In this document: positions 33,116 through 42,617 of the stretch, one piece after another | Numbering within the stretch: the first letter of the stretch is position 1 | Layout of the letters: each line of letters begins with the position of its first letter | Source: Tetramitus jugosus | Taxonomy: Eukaryota; Heterolobosea; Eutetramitea; Acrasida; Vahlkampfiidae | Direction: 5' to 3' | Assembly: GCA_937625935.1 (NCBI GenBank) | Contig: OW569356.1 | Coordinates: forward strand, 496,001 to 560,000 | DNA length: 64,000 bases | Made by a program: the position numbers and the translations under genes | The notes under the pieces: model-generated | Told to the model about the DNA's origin: nothing | Database searches by the model: none | Seen by the model: the letters and a program-made list of their open reading frames with translations, nothing else

Positions 33116-34831
33116 ATGCAAAAAAATAGCGACGTCGGGCTCAAAAACAAACTGCTGCAAAAACAAAAATCTCGAATGCACTACCAACCACCGCCACCAC
33201 TGTATGATGATGGTACTACAATGACAACAACATCAAGCACACAACTCAATCATGACAATGATCACAATACGACAAACAACAATAATACTAATAAAACAAC
33301 AACAACAACGACCTCACCAACAATCATGAATCAACATTGGTTGAACAGTAGTAGCAGCACACCAAAAACAATATCAAGTTATCAATTGCAACACATGCTT
33401 CACACTGATCCACTCAATGTTCTCATACTGGACTGTCGCTCTCATCAATCTCACTTCAACAAGAGTCACATATTAACTGCTCTTCACTGTGGATCACTCC
33501 ACAACAACAACAACAACAAGATGAAAAATGATCATGAAATTGATGAAACAAATGCAAAACAACTAGAGAATGAATTTTTATCGTTTCAAGATCGAATTTT
33601 CTTTAGACAGAGAGAATTTGTGGATACTATCGTATTGTACACTTCTGTATCACCACCACCATCATTACTCAACAACAACAATGATAACAATAATGATGAT
33701 ATGAGTAATCATGCCATTGGTGAATGTTTGGATAAGAAGAGTCATAGTAAGATGAATAATACTAATAATACTATTAATAATACTAATGATATTGATGTTG
33801 AGGATAATGAGGTAGAGTGGCAGTGCATGACGCTGTTAGTGAATGCGATGAAGGAGGAACAATTGAATGAAAAAATCTATATTTTAGAACATGGGTTTAC
33901 GCATTTTCAAACTCATTGTCCACTCTATTGTGAGTACAATTATAATGATAAGCGAGCAATGATGGATTCTGTGTCGGGTGATGATACTGCTAGTCATCAT
34001 CATCATCATAGTGATGCAGTGACGAGTGATGATGACAATGATGAAAAGACGAACAGGACGAATGATGAGAATGGCAATAGTCATCATCATCAGATGAAAT
34101 CCGTGGTTCATTGCATGTCCAAGAAACAACGATTGCAATTGTGTCACAAACGACTCTTTGGTAGCTTTACGCATAAAATGAGTTGTGAATCGCCCTCGAA
34201 GCTTCTTCCGTTTCTTTATTTGGGTAGTGCTCAGAATTCATTCAATTTGGATCAGATGAAACAATTGAACATTTCATGTATTGTCAATATGGCACTCGAA
34301 GTCGAAAATTTTTATCCCGAACTATTTCACTACATCAAGTGTGACTTGTTGGATGATGAAACAGCGGATGTTAGTATTCACTTTGAAGAAACGTTTCAGT
34401 TTATTGAACGAGCCAGAAAGAATCGACAGCGTATTCTGATTGCGTGTTTTATGGGCATGTCTCGCAGTGCATCAGTATCGATTGCTTACATCATGAGAGC
34501 CAAGCGTTGGACAATGAAAAAGTCATACATGTTCGTAAAGAAGCAAAGACCTATCATTAATATTAACTCTGCGTTCATGTATCAGCTGATGAGCTACGAG
34601 GTTTCATTGTTTGGCGAATCGAGTTTTCCCATTATTTTCAAATCATCTGCGTGTCATTCACTTTGTCATCATACGAATCTGAATAAAGGAATTGATGATG
34701 ATGAAAAGGAAATCAACATATCCAAGAGTGAGTCTAATGATAGCAAGGTGTTAAAGGACAATCAGCCGACGACTCCACTACCATCGAAATCGATCCAAGT
34801 ATCTGATTCGATGAACATTTTGCTATCCTAG
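33116..34831 (+). CDS. Rhodanese-like/dual-specificity phosphatase (MKP-like), altered signature
   Basis: Start at 33116 (MQKNSDVGLKNK) avoids overlap with the cyclase stop at 33030 and gives 571 residues. A Cdc25/rhodanese-like region (about 85-260, LNVLILDCRSHQSHFNKSHI) broken by Asn/Asp tracts precedes a DSP domain (about 360-510, LLPFLYLGSAQNS). That is the MAP-kinase-phosphatase order. The catalytic Cys (about 444) and Arg are in ACFMGMSRSAS, and an acid Asp lies in DLLDDETAD. The near-invariant His before the Cys is Ala, which should raise the Cys pKa and slow the enzyme. MAPK substrates are inferred from layout only. Confidence 0.87.
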   Translation: MQKNSDVGLKNKLLQKQKSRMHYQPPPPLYDDGTTMTTTSSTQLNHDNDHNTTNNNNTNKTTTTTTSPTIMNQHWLNSSSSTPKTISSYQLQHMLHTDPLNVLILDCRSHQSHFNKSHILTALHCGSLHNNNNNKMKNDHEIDETNAKQLENEFLSFQDRIFFRQREFVDTIVLYTSVSPPPSLLNNNNDNNNDDMSNHAIGECLDKKSHSKMNNTNNTINNTNDIDVEDNEVEWQCMTLLVNAMKEEQLNEKIYILEHGFTHFQTHCPLYCEYNYNDKRAMMDSVSGDDTASHHHHHSDAVTSDDDNDEKTNRTNDENGNSHHHQMKSVVHCMSKKQRLQLCHKRLFGSFTHKMSCESPSKLLPFLYLGSAQNSFNLDQMKQLNISCIVNMALEVENFYPELFHYIKCDLLDDETADVSIHFEETFQFIERARKNRQRILIACFMGMSRSASVSIAYIMRAKRWTMKKSYMFVKKQRPIININSAFMYQLMSYEVSLFGESSFPIIFKSSACHSLCHHTNLNKGIDDDEKEINISKSESNDSKVLKDNQPTTPLPSKSIQVSDSMNILLS

Positions 34832-34960
34832 AGAGTAGTACGAATATTGCTATGCAATTGTGATTACTCTCTCATGACCACTCGTTTCACTGCTGGTAGG
34901 TCTCCCTAACATACGGTGTAGAGTCCATAATTCATGTGTGATGAGAAACTCTAAACACTC

Positions 34961-36676
34961 TCACTCAACAATCTTGAAGAGTATCATGAATGATTGGAAC
35001 CTGTGTAGACATGCAGGTATGGTTAAGAAACAACTCCGTTGCTCTAAATCGAGCATACCAAATTGAAACCATTCCTTTTCTGCGTTCCTGGCTGACTTGG
35101 CGCATTGCTCATAGCTGTGTTGAAATTGACAGAATATTTTTGTGGGCTTAGGTCCAAGTAGATCTGGTCGTCTCACATAGAGACACAGTTGCAAATTTCG
35201 AGTTAGATCTACAGTTGTTTGTCGGCCTCTGACTAACATATCTGCCTCTATCCAACAGAAGCACGCGTCCGCAGATAAGACTTTGCATATCTCAATAGGC
35301 ATACAGCCCTCAATACAGATTCCGAAGGTATCTGTAGTGTCAGCCAGTTGATTGCTGTCTGCTTCATCGAGGGATGATTGGATGATTGGTCCAGATTTGT
35401 CAATTTTGCTCTGTTGTTTGTTGACAACATGAATGTACTTGACATTTGGTATGAGTGACGCACTGTTTAGCTGAGGAGAACTTGGCACAATATCATCACT
35501 CGTATCCTCAAAATCCAAGACTGTAGGTCTAATATCCATAAGTGAATGTCTACTTTCAGCTATTCTCTTTGGTAATGGAGAGGCAGTCTTGGGGATCAAT
35601 TGTGGTGTATATTGAAGATCGCTCACTTGATAGAACAGAGCATTGATTTGAAGTTTCCATGCAAGTACCACCTCAATCATGCTATCATCACTACCCAACT
35701 GCCTAAATTTGTGATCATCTACCAAGTACCAACATCCTGATGACTTGAGCACTGTTACATAATGTTTCCCATAATATCCGATGAAGGATATGAGCTCGGC
35801 TGTTTGATTGGTATCAATACCAGCGAACATCTTTTTGAGCTTCAACGACGTCCGAAGCCTTAGCAGAGCAATCATTGCTCTGTGCTGTCTAGATTTCACG
35901 TTGTCACTCTCCCAAGTGAGTCCGATACACAGCACACTAGGCACATCAAGAACGTACTTTCGAACCTTGCATTTGCCGCATTCACCACTGATGCAATTCT
36001 TTTCCTCTGATTCTGTTATTAATTTGAATAAATTTTCAAAGGATGAAGTCTTGAGTCGCTGACGTTGATTGCTAAGATTGACCATCTCTGTCACAGAGAT
36101 GTACCAACAGGGAGTTTGATAGACCAATGGCTCACCTCTCTCTCCACACTTTCCACATATCGTCTGCTCACTCACATTGATATCGAACACTGGTATATGT
36201 GAACAGATGAGAGAGTTGTTAAGTTCGGTCAAAATAGCCTGAAAAGCCTCGCATGCGTCATCCATTTGATGCAGCTGAAATTTGCTTGAATGTTGATATG
36301 TTGTTGACAGAGCCATTCTGACCTCCTCTGGCAGCAAAACACGATCATCACTGAACTCATAGTTCATAAACAGATTTCTCAACGAACAGAATACGCATGC
36401 CTCTTCTCCACCGGGCAGTCTGGAGTGATCATGCTCATCTTTATGGATCTTCATGAACAAATTCCTAAATGGTTCGCAGTGCCACATGATTTGTATGACT
36501 ACATTGAGGAAGCAATTGTGCTCTCCCTTTCTGTTCTCGAGTCCTTTCATCGAGTTGGGTTGTTGTATGTGGTACGTGTCCTCTCTGGGCAGATCCATTG
36601 ATTCAACATGATTCGAAGGGTTAACACATGCAACATCTTTCAACTTCTTTCTCCATTGATTGATAGTGAGAAACAT
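34961..36676 (-). CDS. USP53/54-like ubiquitin-specific peptidase
   Basis: A single exon of 571 residues. The USP Cys box is GLENRKGEHNCFLNVVIQ (about 45-62) with the catalytic Cys present. Blocks such as ACVFCSLRNLF and FQLHQMDDACEAFQAIL match the divergent USP53/USP54 branch. A zinc-binding pair CGKC with CGKC is present, and the His box KHYVTVLKSSGCWYLVDD (about 300) retains His and Asp. The last 230 residues are unassigned. The whole triad seems present, so I predict an active deubiquitinase. Confidence 0.85.
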   Translation of the reverse strand: MFLTINQWRKKLKDVACVNPSNHVESMDLPREDTYHIQQPNSMKGLENRKGEHNCFLNVVIQIMWHCEPFRNLFMKIHKDEHDHSRLPGGEEACVFCSLRNLFMNYEFSDDRVLLPEEVRMALSTTYQHSSKFQLHQMDDACEAFQAILTELNNSLICSHIPVFDINVSEQTICGKCGERGEPLVYQTPCWYISVTEMVNLSNQRQRLKTSSFENLFKLITESEEKNCISGECGKCKVRKYVLDVPSVLCIGLTWESDNVKSRQHRAMIALLRLRTSLKLKKMFAGIDTNQTAELISFIGYYGKHYVTVLKSSGCWYLVDDHKFRQLGSDDSMIEVVLAWKLQINALFYQVSDLQYTPQLIPKTASPLPKRIAESRHSLMDIRPTVLDFEDTSDDIVPSSPQLNSASLIPNVKYIHVVNKQQSKIDKSGPIIQSSLDEADSNQLADTTDTFGICIEGCMPIEICKVLSADACFCWIEADMLVRGRQTTVDLTRNLQLCLYVRRPDLLGPKPTKIFCQFQHSYEQCAKSARNAEKEWFQFGMLDLEQRSCFLTIPACLHRFQSFMILFKIVE

Positions 36677-36810
36677 TGTGAACCACGCGAATCAATACGT
36701 TTATCGTAGCTTGAGTGAAACGGGTTAAACGGACAAGTTTCTCCGTAGTAGAATTTTGAATGTCCAATAAATGCTTTATAAATAAGAGATTGATTGTGAG
36801 AAGTCACAAA

Positions 36811-37497
36811 TTATGAAGTCTCAGGTGTTCCACCCAATGGAGCCATAGGGATTGTGATTGTTGGATGTCTCTTCGTCTCGACGAATTGCTTTACAAGCGG
36901 TCTGTTTGCAAAACTCTGGTAAAACTTGTACAATCTGTCGTACTGTTTAATTTGATCCAATCCAATAGGACGAACCAAATCCAAGTAACACCACATTGAA
37001 TAATCGACAAAGGTAACATGAGATCCAACCCAATACTCTTCACTTTCATTCAAAGCGAGATAATTTTCCAAGTCGCTCAATCTCTGTGGAATCGTCCCTT
37101 GAAGAAAAGTCTGCTTCTTGCTCTCCCATTCAAAATCCCAATAGAAACCCATAATCTCACGCAATGAATCCACATATGATTCTTGCACAATATCACAACG
37201 AATTGTCTCTAATGCACTCTTTCCGTACAGATTGTACTTTCTTGCCAAGTGACGAAGAATGGCCTGTGAATGCACAACGCACAGTCCAGAATCAACTTCT
37301 TCATAGAGTGGAACTTGATGGAATGGAAGCTTTCCTTCTTTGCTCAATTGTTCTTTACGTGCTGGCCATTCATGAATTGGAATATTCACTTCTTGATACT
37401 CAACTTGTTGTTCTTCAAGCAGGAGTCGAATTGGATCTACTCTGCCTCTAACGCCAAAGTATGTGAGTTTGATGTTGGGTGTTGTGGTGGATGTCAT
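36811..37497 (-). CDS. Glutathione S-transferase (pi/mu/sigma-like)
   Basis: Start at 37497 (MTSTTTPNIKLTYFG) gives 228 residues, typical for cytosolic GSTs. The thioredoxin-like N-terminal domain has the catalytic-type Tyr in LTYFGVRGR, the cis-Pro region in FHQVPLYEE, and the glutathione-binding SQAILRHLARKYNLYG block. The C-terminal helical domain contains the conserved Asp-type cap FVDYSMWCYLDL. It should conjugate glutathione to electrophiles or act in prostaglandin- or peroxide-type reactions. Class assignment is tentative. Confidence 0.9.
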   Translation of the reverse strand: MTSTTTPNIKLTYFGVRGRVDPIRLLLEEQQVEYQEVNIPIHEWPARKEQLSKEGKLPFHQVPLYEEVDSGLCVVHSQAILRHLARKYNLYGKSALETIRCDIVQESYVDSLREIMGFYWDFEWESKKQTFLQGTIPQRLSDLENYLALNESEEYWVGSHVTFVDYSMWCYLDLVRPIGLDQIKQYDRLYKFYQSFANRPLVKQFVETKRHPTITIPMAPLGGTPETS

Positions 37498-37670
37498 TCT
37501 GCTTGGGTGTTGTGTTGTTATTCTATTCTGTGACACTGCACAAAAAAGTATCCACCTTTTAAAGTACAGATCACAACCACGGTGGTTCGAGCAAATTATG
37601 GAAGTGGGTCAACTCCAACCTTATTGTAAAGTCGAATCATGTTTGGGCATTCACTCGGAAGAAGTTTTAT

Positions 37671-39488
37671 TTACCAGAACAAAAAGGTATAGACACACTC
37701 TAGCTTTGATGGATTGTCATGTCGATAGACTCTGTAACTTCTGTGGGTAAACTCCAACACAGAGCCCCACCTGTCCATCAACAGAGCTCTTCCCTTGCGC
37801 TCCGTTCTCAAATGGCTGGTGCGCAGCACTTGAGCGCCACTTGTCGGATGATTCCGGATCAACTCTGTTCTCCGTTCTCTTTCTCTCTTGATGCTCTCCA
37901 GTGAAGAGGTAACTTGCAATGGCACAAACAAGTCATTGTACGATTTCAGTGAATCACCCGATGCATATCCCAATTTTTTCACTAGACCATCGGAAACGTA
38001 CTCTATACTGGGCACTTCTCTACTAATGACCACACCCATTCGATCAGACGATAGTAGAGAATGATTTCTGCCCTGTTTCCACACATCCACATTAATCTTG
38101 AAATCATTGGCTGAGAATTTAGGTAAATCACTCAGTATACTCTCTAGATTGGTCAATGTTTGATCTTCGTCACTGTCATTGCTGTCGTGGTTGTGCATCA
38201 GTATAGTCGGATCATCTCTTGCTATTGTTGGAGCGACAAGTGGAGGAGATGGTTCAAACAATCTCAATCCTCGCAAATGTTCATTGTCATTCACCATCAT
38301 TGATGATGATGATGAAAGAAATGGTGATGAAGATGGTACAAATTGTTCATTCAACAACAAGTAATCACTCTTGTTATTATTGTTAGTAGTATTAGTAGTA
38401 GTAGTAGAATGATAGTTGTTATTGTTGCTGTTGAGATAATCTGCCAACATGGATGAGAATTGTTGATCGTTGCCATAGAGACTCATCATTTGTTGTTCTA
38501 GTTGACTCTGTGTACTGAAACCCAAATTGGCTGCATACGGTTGTTGTTGTTGTTGAGCTCTTGTATGATTCAATGAATGATTGTCCATCATCATCATTGT
38601 TGATTGAACATGTGGTGGATGAATAGATGATGATGATGATGATGATGATAATTGTTGTTGTTGTTGTTGTAAGAGTAATTGTTGTGCCATGTATTGACTC
38701 AATTGTTCTTGAGCACCAACAATAGGAGCAGTTTGAAGTAAAGATGATGATGATGATGCTTGATGATGAGAGTATTGTTGTTGTTGTTGTTGTAGTTGAG
38801 TACTACTACTGCTACTGTCCATGATTCTAGCTCTCTTATTCTCTCTCATCAATGTACCATCTTGTTGCTGTTGTTGTTGCTCTTCAATCACACCTGCATT
38901 GGATAACCTCTTTTGAGGCAACACTCCTGTTCTTGTTGCTGTTGATGCTGCTGCTGTTGTTGATGCTGTTTCAGTGTGTGATGTAATCATACCATCACTA
39001 CCATTGACAAACGTGTGTTGAAAACACAGTGAAAATTCTTGTTTTTTTTGTGAACGACCTCTTTTTTTAGCGGATTGAACATCGGTACACTCGAGTCCTA
39101 ATCGTACACAACGACCACATGGTCTTTCAAAGCCACATCTAGTGTGTCTTCTTTGACATTCGCCACAGGCTTTTGAGGCTCTTTTTCTACCGTTTGGATA
39201 TGATTTTTTGTTTTGTGAGGATGATTGTTTTTCTCCATTGTTGTCATCGTCATTGTCATCGTCGGAGGAATCGTCATCTTGATTGTGGTGATGGTCGTGA
39301 TGATGATGATGATGATCATGATGACTTTGTTTGTTAGAGTGTGTTGGATGTTGTTGTATTGTATCTATTGCTGCCATTGTTGAGTCATTGCTATTGTGAT
39401 TGTTGTAGTCTGAGAAAATAAAATCATCGCTGTGGGAAGGAGGAGGACTGGGAACGTCTCCGAAAAAGTCTAGGTCCAAGGTGAGCAT
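37671..39488 (-). CDS. Zn2Cys6 transcription factor with PAS-like C-terminus
   Basis: Start at 39488 (MLTLDLDFFGDVPSP) gives 605 residues. An acidic/His/Asn-rich N-terminus precedes a perfect binuclear zinc cluster, C-x2-C-x6-C-x5-C-x2-C-x6-C (CGECQRRHTRC, then CGRCVRLGLEC), with a basic linker KKRGRSQKK, at about 39085-39170. Gln/Ser homopolymers fill the middle. The last 150 residues are ordered and contain REVPSIEYVSDGLVKKLGY, which reads like a PAS fold. Zn2Cys6 factors dominate in fungi and also occur in amoebae. Target genes are unknown. No fungal-type middle homology region is evident. Confidence 0.87.
   Translation of the reverse strand: MLTLDLDFFGDVPSPPPSHSDDFIFSDYNNHNSNDSTMAAIDTIQQHPTHSNKQSHHDHHHHHHDHHHNQDDDSSDDDNDDDNNGEKQSSSQNKKSYPNGRKRASKACGECQRRHTRCGFERPCGRCVRLGLECTDVQSAKKRGRSQKKQEFSLCFQHTFVNGSDGMITSHTETASTTAAASTATRTGVLPQKRLSNAGVIEEQQQQQQDGTLMRENKRARIMDSSSSSTQLQQQQQQYSHHQASSSSSLLQTAPIVGAQEQLSQYMAQQLLLQQQQQQLSSSSSSSSIHPPHVQSTMMMMDNHSLNHTRAQQQQQPYAANLGFSTQSQLEQQMMSLYGNDQQFSSMLADYLNSNNNNYHSTTTTNTTNNNNKSDYLLLNEQFVPSSSPFLSSSSSMMVNDNEHLRGLRLFEPSPPLVAPTIARDDPTILMHNHDSNDSDEDQTLTNLESILSDLPKFSANDFKINVDVWKQGRNHSLLSSDRMGVVISREVPSIEYVSDGLVKKLGYASGDSLKSYNDLFVPLQVTSSLESIKRERERRTELIRNHPTSGAQVLRTSHLRTERKGRALLMDRWGSVLEFTHRSYRVYRHDNPSKLECVYTFLFW
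38640..38676. repeat. Poly-Ser/poly-Gln triplet repeats
   Basis: GAT/GAT-type triplets (Ser on the minus strand) run directly into GTT triplets (Gln on the minus strand), one of several adjoining homopolymer tracts in the Zn2Cys6 factor. Confidence 0.75.
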
Positions 39489-39809
39489 TTGATTTATTAC
39501 GAACGTTCGTTGTTGCAAGACAATGTTGTATCGGTTGATGGTTGTTTTGATGTACTTCCGAGTGTGATTGCTTTTCTTTGTTGCGTGGTGAACGAGGGGA
39601 GACAAGTTGGTTCTGTTTTGTCCAACGGGGAGTTGCGTGGTGATGATGGAGGAAGTTTTTTTTGCTCGGTGTTTCGTTTATTCCGCAGTAGCTGTACCCG
39701 ATCGATGGTCCCAAAAAGACGTTTGGATTTCTCCTTGTTTGTCCTTTTACGGGTGTTTGCCGAGAGGGGCAAGATAGATAGACGATCCAGCAACACGACC
39801 AGACCAGTT
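39489..39809. other. Intergenic region, 321 bp
   Basis: It holds the leader of the Zn2Cys6 factor and the 3' flank of the PIP kinase. Frames open on both strands but none looks coding. No RNA gene is visible. Confidence 0.45.
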
Positions 39810-42446
39810 TTACCTGAGTCGCTGTTCGATGAATTGCAACATTCGCAGAGAGTATTGCTCTGGAGGCACGGAGCTCACTTGTTCTCGATCTGTTGAAATG
39901 AGGTTCTGTGTCATCTTTCGAATATCGTAATGTCCCAGGAAATCAATCAAACCAAAGAAGTATATCTCTGAGCCGTCGACAGACGATATCTGCTTCAATC
40001 TGTTGGACGAGTTAGAGAGTAGCAAAGGAGAAGATGAGATTGTGTCAAAAGTCTTCTCAACATTGAGATGCACAATTTTCACTTGTGATCGTTCGACTTC
40101 TTCTCTTGGTCCGAGCAGATTGGTGGTGGCTGCCGACATGGTAGAGAATGCGGATGACACAGAGTCGAATATCGATTTGCTCCGCATAAATTTTCCATCT
40201 GTGGCGGCACTGTTGTTGTTTGATGGAGTTGTCGGTGGAGTGACATCCACAGATGGCGACACTGCATGATTATGGGAGGAAACAGCAGCCTTATGCATAC
40301 TCACTGGCGGAGCAGTGTTGGATCTTGAGAGAGAGAGATGAGGCGATGAAGGAGTGTCTGATAATGTAGCAGCATCAGTGCGTCCGGTTAATGAAGCCCG
40401 ATTGCTATTGAACATTTGAACAATATCGTTCACGTTGCTTCCACCGTTTGTGGCAGACGACAAGGATGATGGTGATGCATTTCTGTCTGAAAGTGATGAA
40501 GAGGGTTTGACTGGGGTGATAGTGGTAGTCGATGCGTACTTTTGTTGTGGGAGAGATCTGATTGTGGATGGGGACGTTGTCCTATTATTGTTCACTGCAC
40601 CTGCACTACCATCTCCACTAAATATTTTGCTCCTACTCTTGATGGATAGATCAGTTGTTGTAGCAGTAGTATTAGTAGTAGAGCTTTCGGATGAGGATGC
40701 ATTGCGCAAATGACTTGGTATCGGTGGTGTCTTACTCTTACTATTGTTGTTGTTGTTGCTATTATGAAGGGTATTCGTATTCATCGAGTAGCTTCTCGTT
40801 AGTGAAGCCGATGATGATGACTTTGGTAAACTGTGAGATTTGAGGGGTGAGGGTGATCGAATGGATGACGCAGATGATGTTCCACTTGCAGATGAAGATG
40901 ATGCTGATAAGAGACCATTGCTGTTCGTCGTCGTCGTGTTGTTTCGTGGAGATGCAGGTGGACGCGACGACGACGAAGAGTGCTGTTGTTGTTGTGGTGC
41001 TTGTTGCGAAGAGAGTTGAGGGACATGCAAGCCCAATTTCCGGGCAGTCGATGCCTTCAACACACCAACCAACAGCGAGTAATCCATGAGTTTGTGCGAC
41101 TCTAGAAAAGCACAATCATTCTTCAACTGAAGCATCACCAGTTGCTTCATTTGAGGTCCAATATGAAAGAATCGATTCCGATTGATAAGATCCTGGTCCT
41201 TGAGAGTTGTTTCTCCGTCTCGCGCCTGTCTGCCTAGTGTACTGCCCTTGAGATCATACATTTCATCCATGTCGTCCGCATCCACCGAAAACAAGTGATT
41301 CATAACCACAAATCGACGCAAATTTCCATCGACCGTCATACGAAACAGTCCATAGAATCGAGAGAGAAAGGAAGAACAACCAGAGAGATGACTCAAGTAA
41401 CTTGTCAAGAATTGATCTCTCAAAAATTTAGCTTCATTCTTTGTCAGTGTTTTGACAATGAATCGATGGTCATTGGTAATACCAAACATGGCACCAGACT
41501 TGCTATTCATTTGCTTAAAATAAGTTTCTCTAAAGCTTTCGACAAACAATTGTTCCAATTGTGTGCTCGTATAATTGTTAGATGTTACATTGTCACCACC
41601 ACTGCTACTCTTACTACTGTAGTTGCTTGTAAATTCGCTCTGAAGCAACTGTTCTCTGATTTTTCGGAATTGAGCGGGAAAATAATCCTTGAATTGAATA
41701 ATGGTGTCGCAGTTGGGAATGATGGGCAGTTCTTGCTTCTTGTTTGCCTGACTCAACTCATACCTCATATCATATCTCAACAATTGATTGATACAAAATT
41801 GAATAATGTAAAAAATTTGTTGTGAAATGTCCTTTGTGCTGTCACTACTCGTGCTGCTATTATTATTGTTGTTGTTGTTACTATTACCACCACCATTCAA
41901 ATGAGGAATATTGTTTGAAAAACGTTGTATTGTGTTGGTCAATAAATTTCCACTTCCACTACTACTACTATTATTATTATTATTAGTATTAGTATTGCTG
42001 TGATTACTACTGTTGTGCGTAGGATTGGTTGTCCTCTTTTGAAAGGAAAGATGATTAGAATTGTTGGTCGTATTCCTGTTGTTATTATTATTATTAGTAT
42101 TTGTATTAGTATTATTATTATGGTTAGTCGTATTCCTGTTGTTAGTGTTATTGTTATTGATTGAGAGCTTTTGCTTTTGGTGGAGATGAGTGGGTGGAGG
42201 TGGAGGTGGCATCACTGTTGTTGTTGAATTGGATTTGGTAGTGGTAGTGGTAGTAGTAGTCGTCGTGCTAGTGAGCAATATGGTGGACGATGATGAAGAT
42301 GGTCGTTGTTGCATTGTGGGTGTCGGTGGAAAGTTGATTGGTGTTGTTTGTTGAGTGGAGGTTGGTTGGGAAGGAGTAAGCTTATTATGATTGTTCGTTG
42401 TTTGTTGTTGTTGTTGTTTGGAAAGAGGGCGGTGGTATTGACTCAT
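39810..42446 (-). CDS. Phosphatidylinositol phosphate kinase with a large insertion in the catalytic domain
   Basis: A single exon of 878 residues. Residues 1-200 are Asn/Thr/Ser homopolymers. The PIPK domain then runs from KDISQQIFYIIQ through FIVKTLTKNEAKFL (ATP-binding Lys), MYDLKGSTLGR and HKLMDYSLLVG (about 465). About 350 residues of Ser/Thr/Asn-rich sequence then intervene before the domain resumes with SEIYFFGLIDFLGHYD, which carries the metal-binding Asp, and the activation loop SSVPPEQYSLR. Both catalytic halves look intact. It should phosphorylate a phosphatidylinositol monophosphate to PIP2. Type I, II or III cannot be assigned safely. Confidence 0.9.
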   Translation of the reverse strand: MSQYHRPLSKQQQQQTTNNHNKLTPSQPTSTQQTTPINFPPTPTMQQRPSSSSSTILLTSTTTTTTTTTTKSNSTTTVMPPPPPPTHLHQKQKLSINNNNTNNRNTTNHNNNTNTNTNNNNNNRNTTNNSNHLSFQKRTTNPTHNSSNHSNTNTNNNNNSSSSGSGNLLTNTIQRFSNNIPHLNGGGNSNNNNNNNSSTSSDSTKDISQQIFYIIQFCINQLLRYDMRYELSQANKKQELPIIPNCDTIIQFKDYFPAQFRKIREQLLQSEFTSNYSSKSSSGGDNVTSNNYTSTQLEQLFVESFRETYFKQMNSKSGAMFGITNDHRFIVKTLTKNEAKFLRDQFLTSYLSHLSGCSSFLSRFYGLFRMTVDGNLRRFVVMNHLFSVDADDMDEMYDLKGSTLGRQARDGETTLKDQDLINRNRFFHIGPQMKQLVMLQLKNDCAFLESHKLMDYSLLVGVLKASTARKLGLHVPQLSSQQAPQQQQHSSSSSRPPASPRNNTTTTNSNGLLSASSSSASGTSSASSIRSPSPLKSHSLPKSSSSASLTRSYSMNTNTLHNSNNNNNSKSKTPPIPSHLRNASSSESSTTNTTATTTDLSIKSRSKIFSGDGSAGAVNNNRTTSPSTIRSLPQQKYASTTTITPVKPSSSLSDRNASPSSLSSATNGGSNVNDIVQMFNSNRASLTGRTDAATLSDTPSSPHLSLSRSNTAPPVSMHKAAVSSHNHAVSPSVDVTPPTTPSNNNSAATDGKFMRSKSIFDSVSSAFSTMSAATTNLLGPREEVERSQVKIVHLNVEKTFDTISSSPLLLSNSSNRLKQISSVDGSEIYFFGLIDFLGHYDIRKMTQNLISTDREQVSSVPPEQYSLRMLQFIEQRLR
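41856..42165. repeat. Asn-rich triplet repeat block
   Basis: ATT/GTT/AGT/GTA triplets encode alternating Asn, Thr and Ser runs of the PIP kinase N-terminus. The cluster contains two near-identical segments (NNNRNTTN and similar) that suggest local duplication. Confidence 0.7.
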
Positions 42447-42617
42447 GATTTTTTTTTTCGTGTTGTTGTCTGTTTGTTTGGATGTGCCTGAAGTGCTGAT
42501 ATCAAACGCGAATCTTCCGCGGAGGATGTCGGTGTTTTTGATGGTGAGTGGAGTCCTTTGAACAGTGTCTGAACATGTTGTTGGAGATGGTGCGTGACCA
42601 TTTGTTCTTTATTCAAT

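Noticed and set aside
37577..37640. Possible tRNA at GGTGGTTCGAGCAAAT
   Set aside because: The T-loop-like GGTTCGA has no pairing partner, and no acceptor, D or anticodon stem can be drawn around it.
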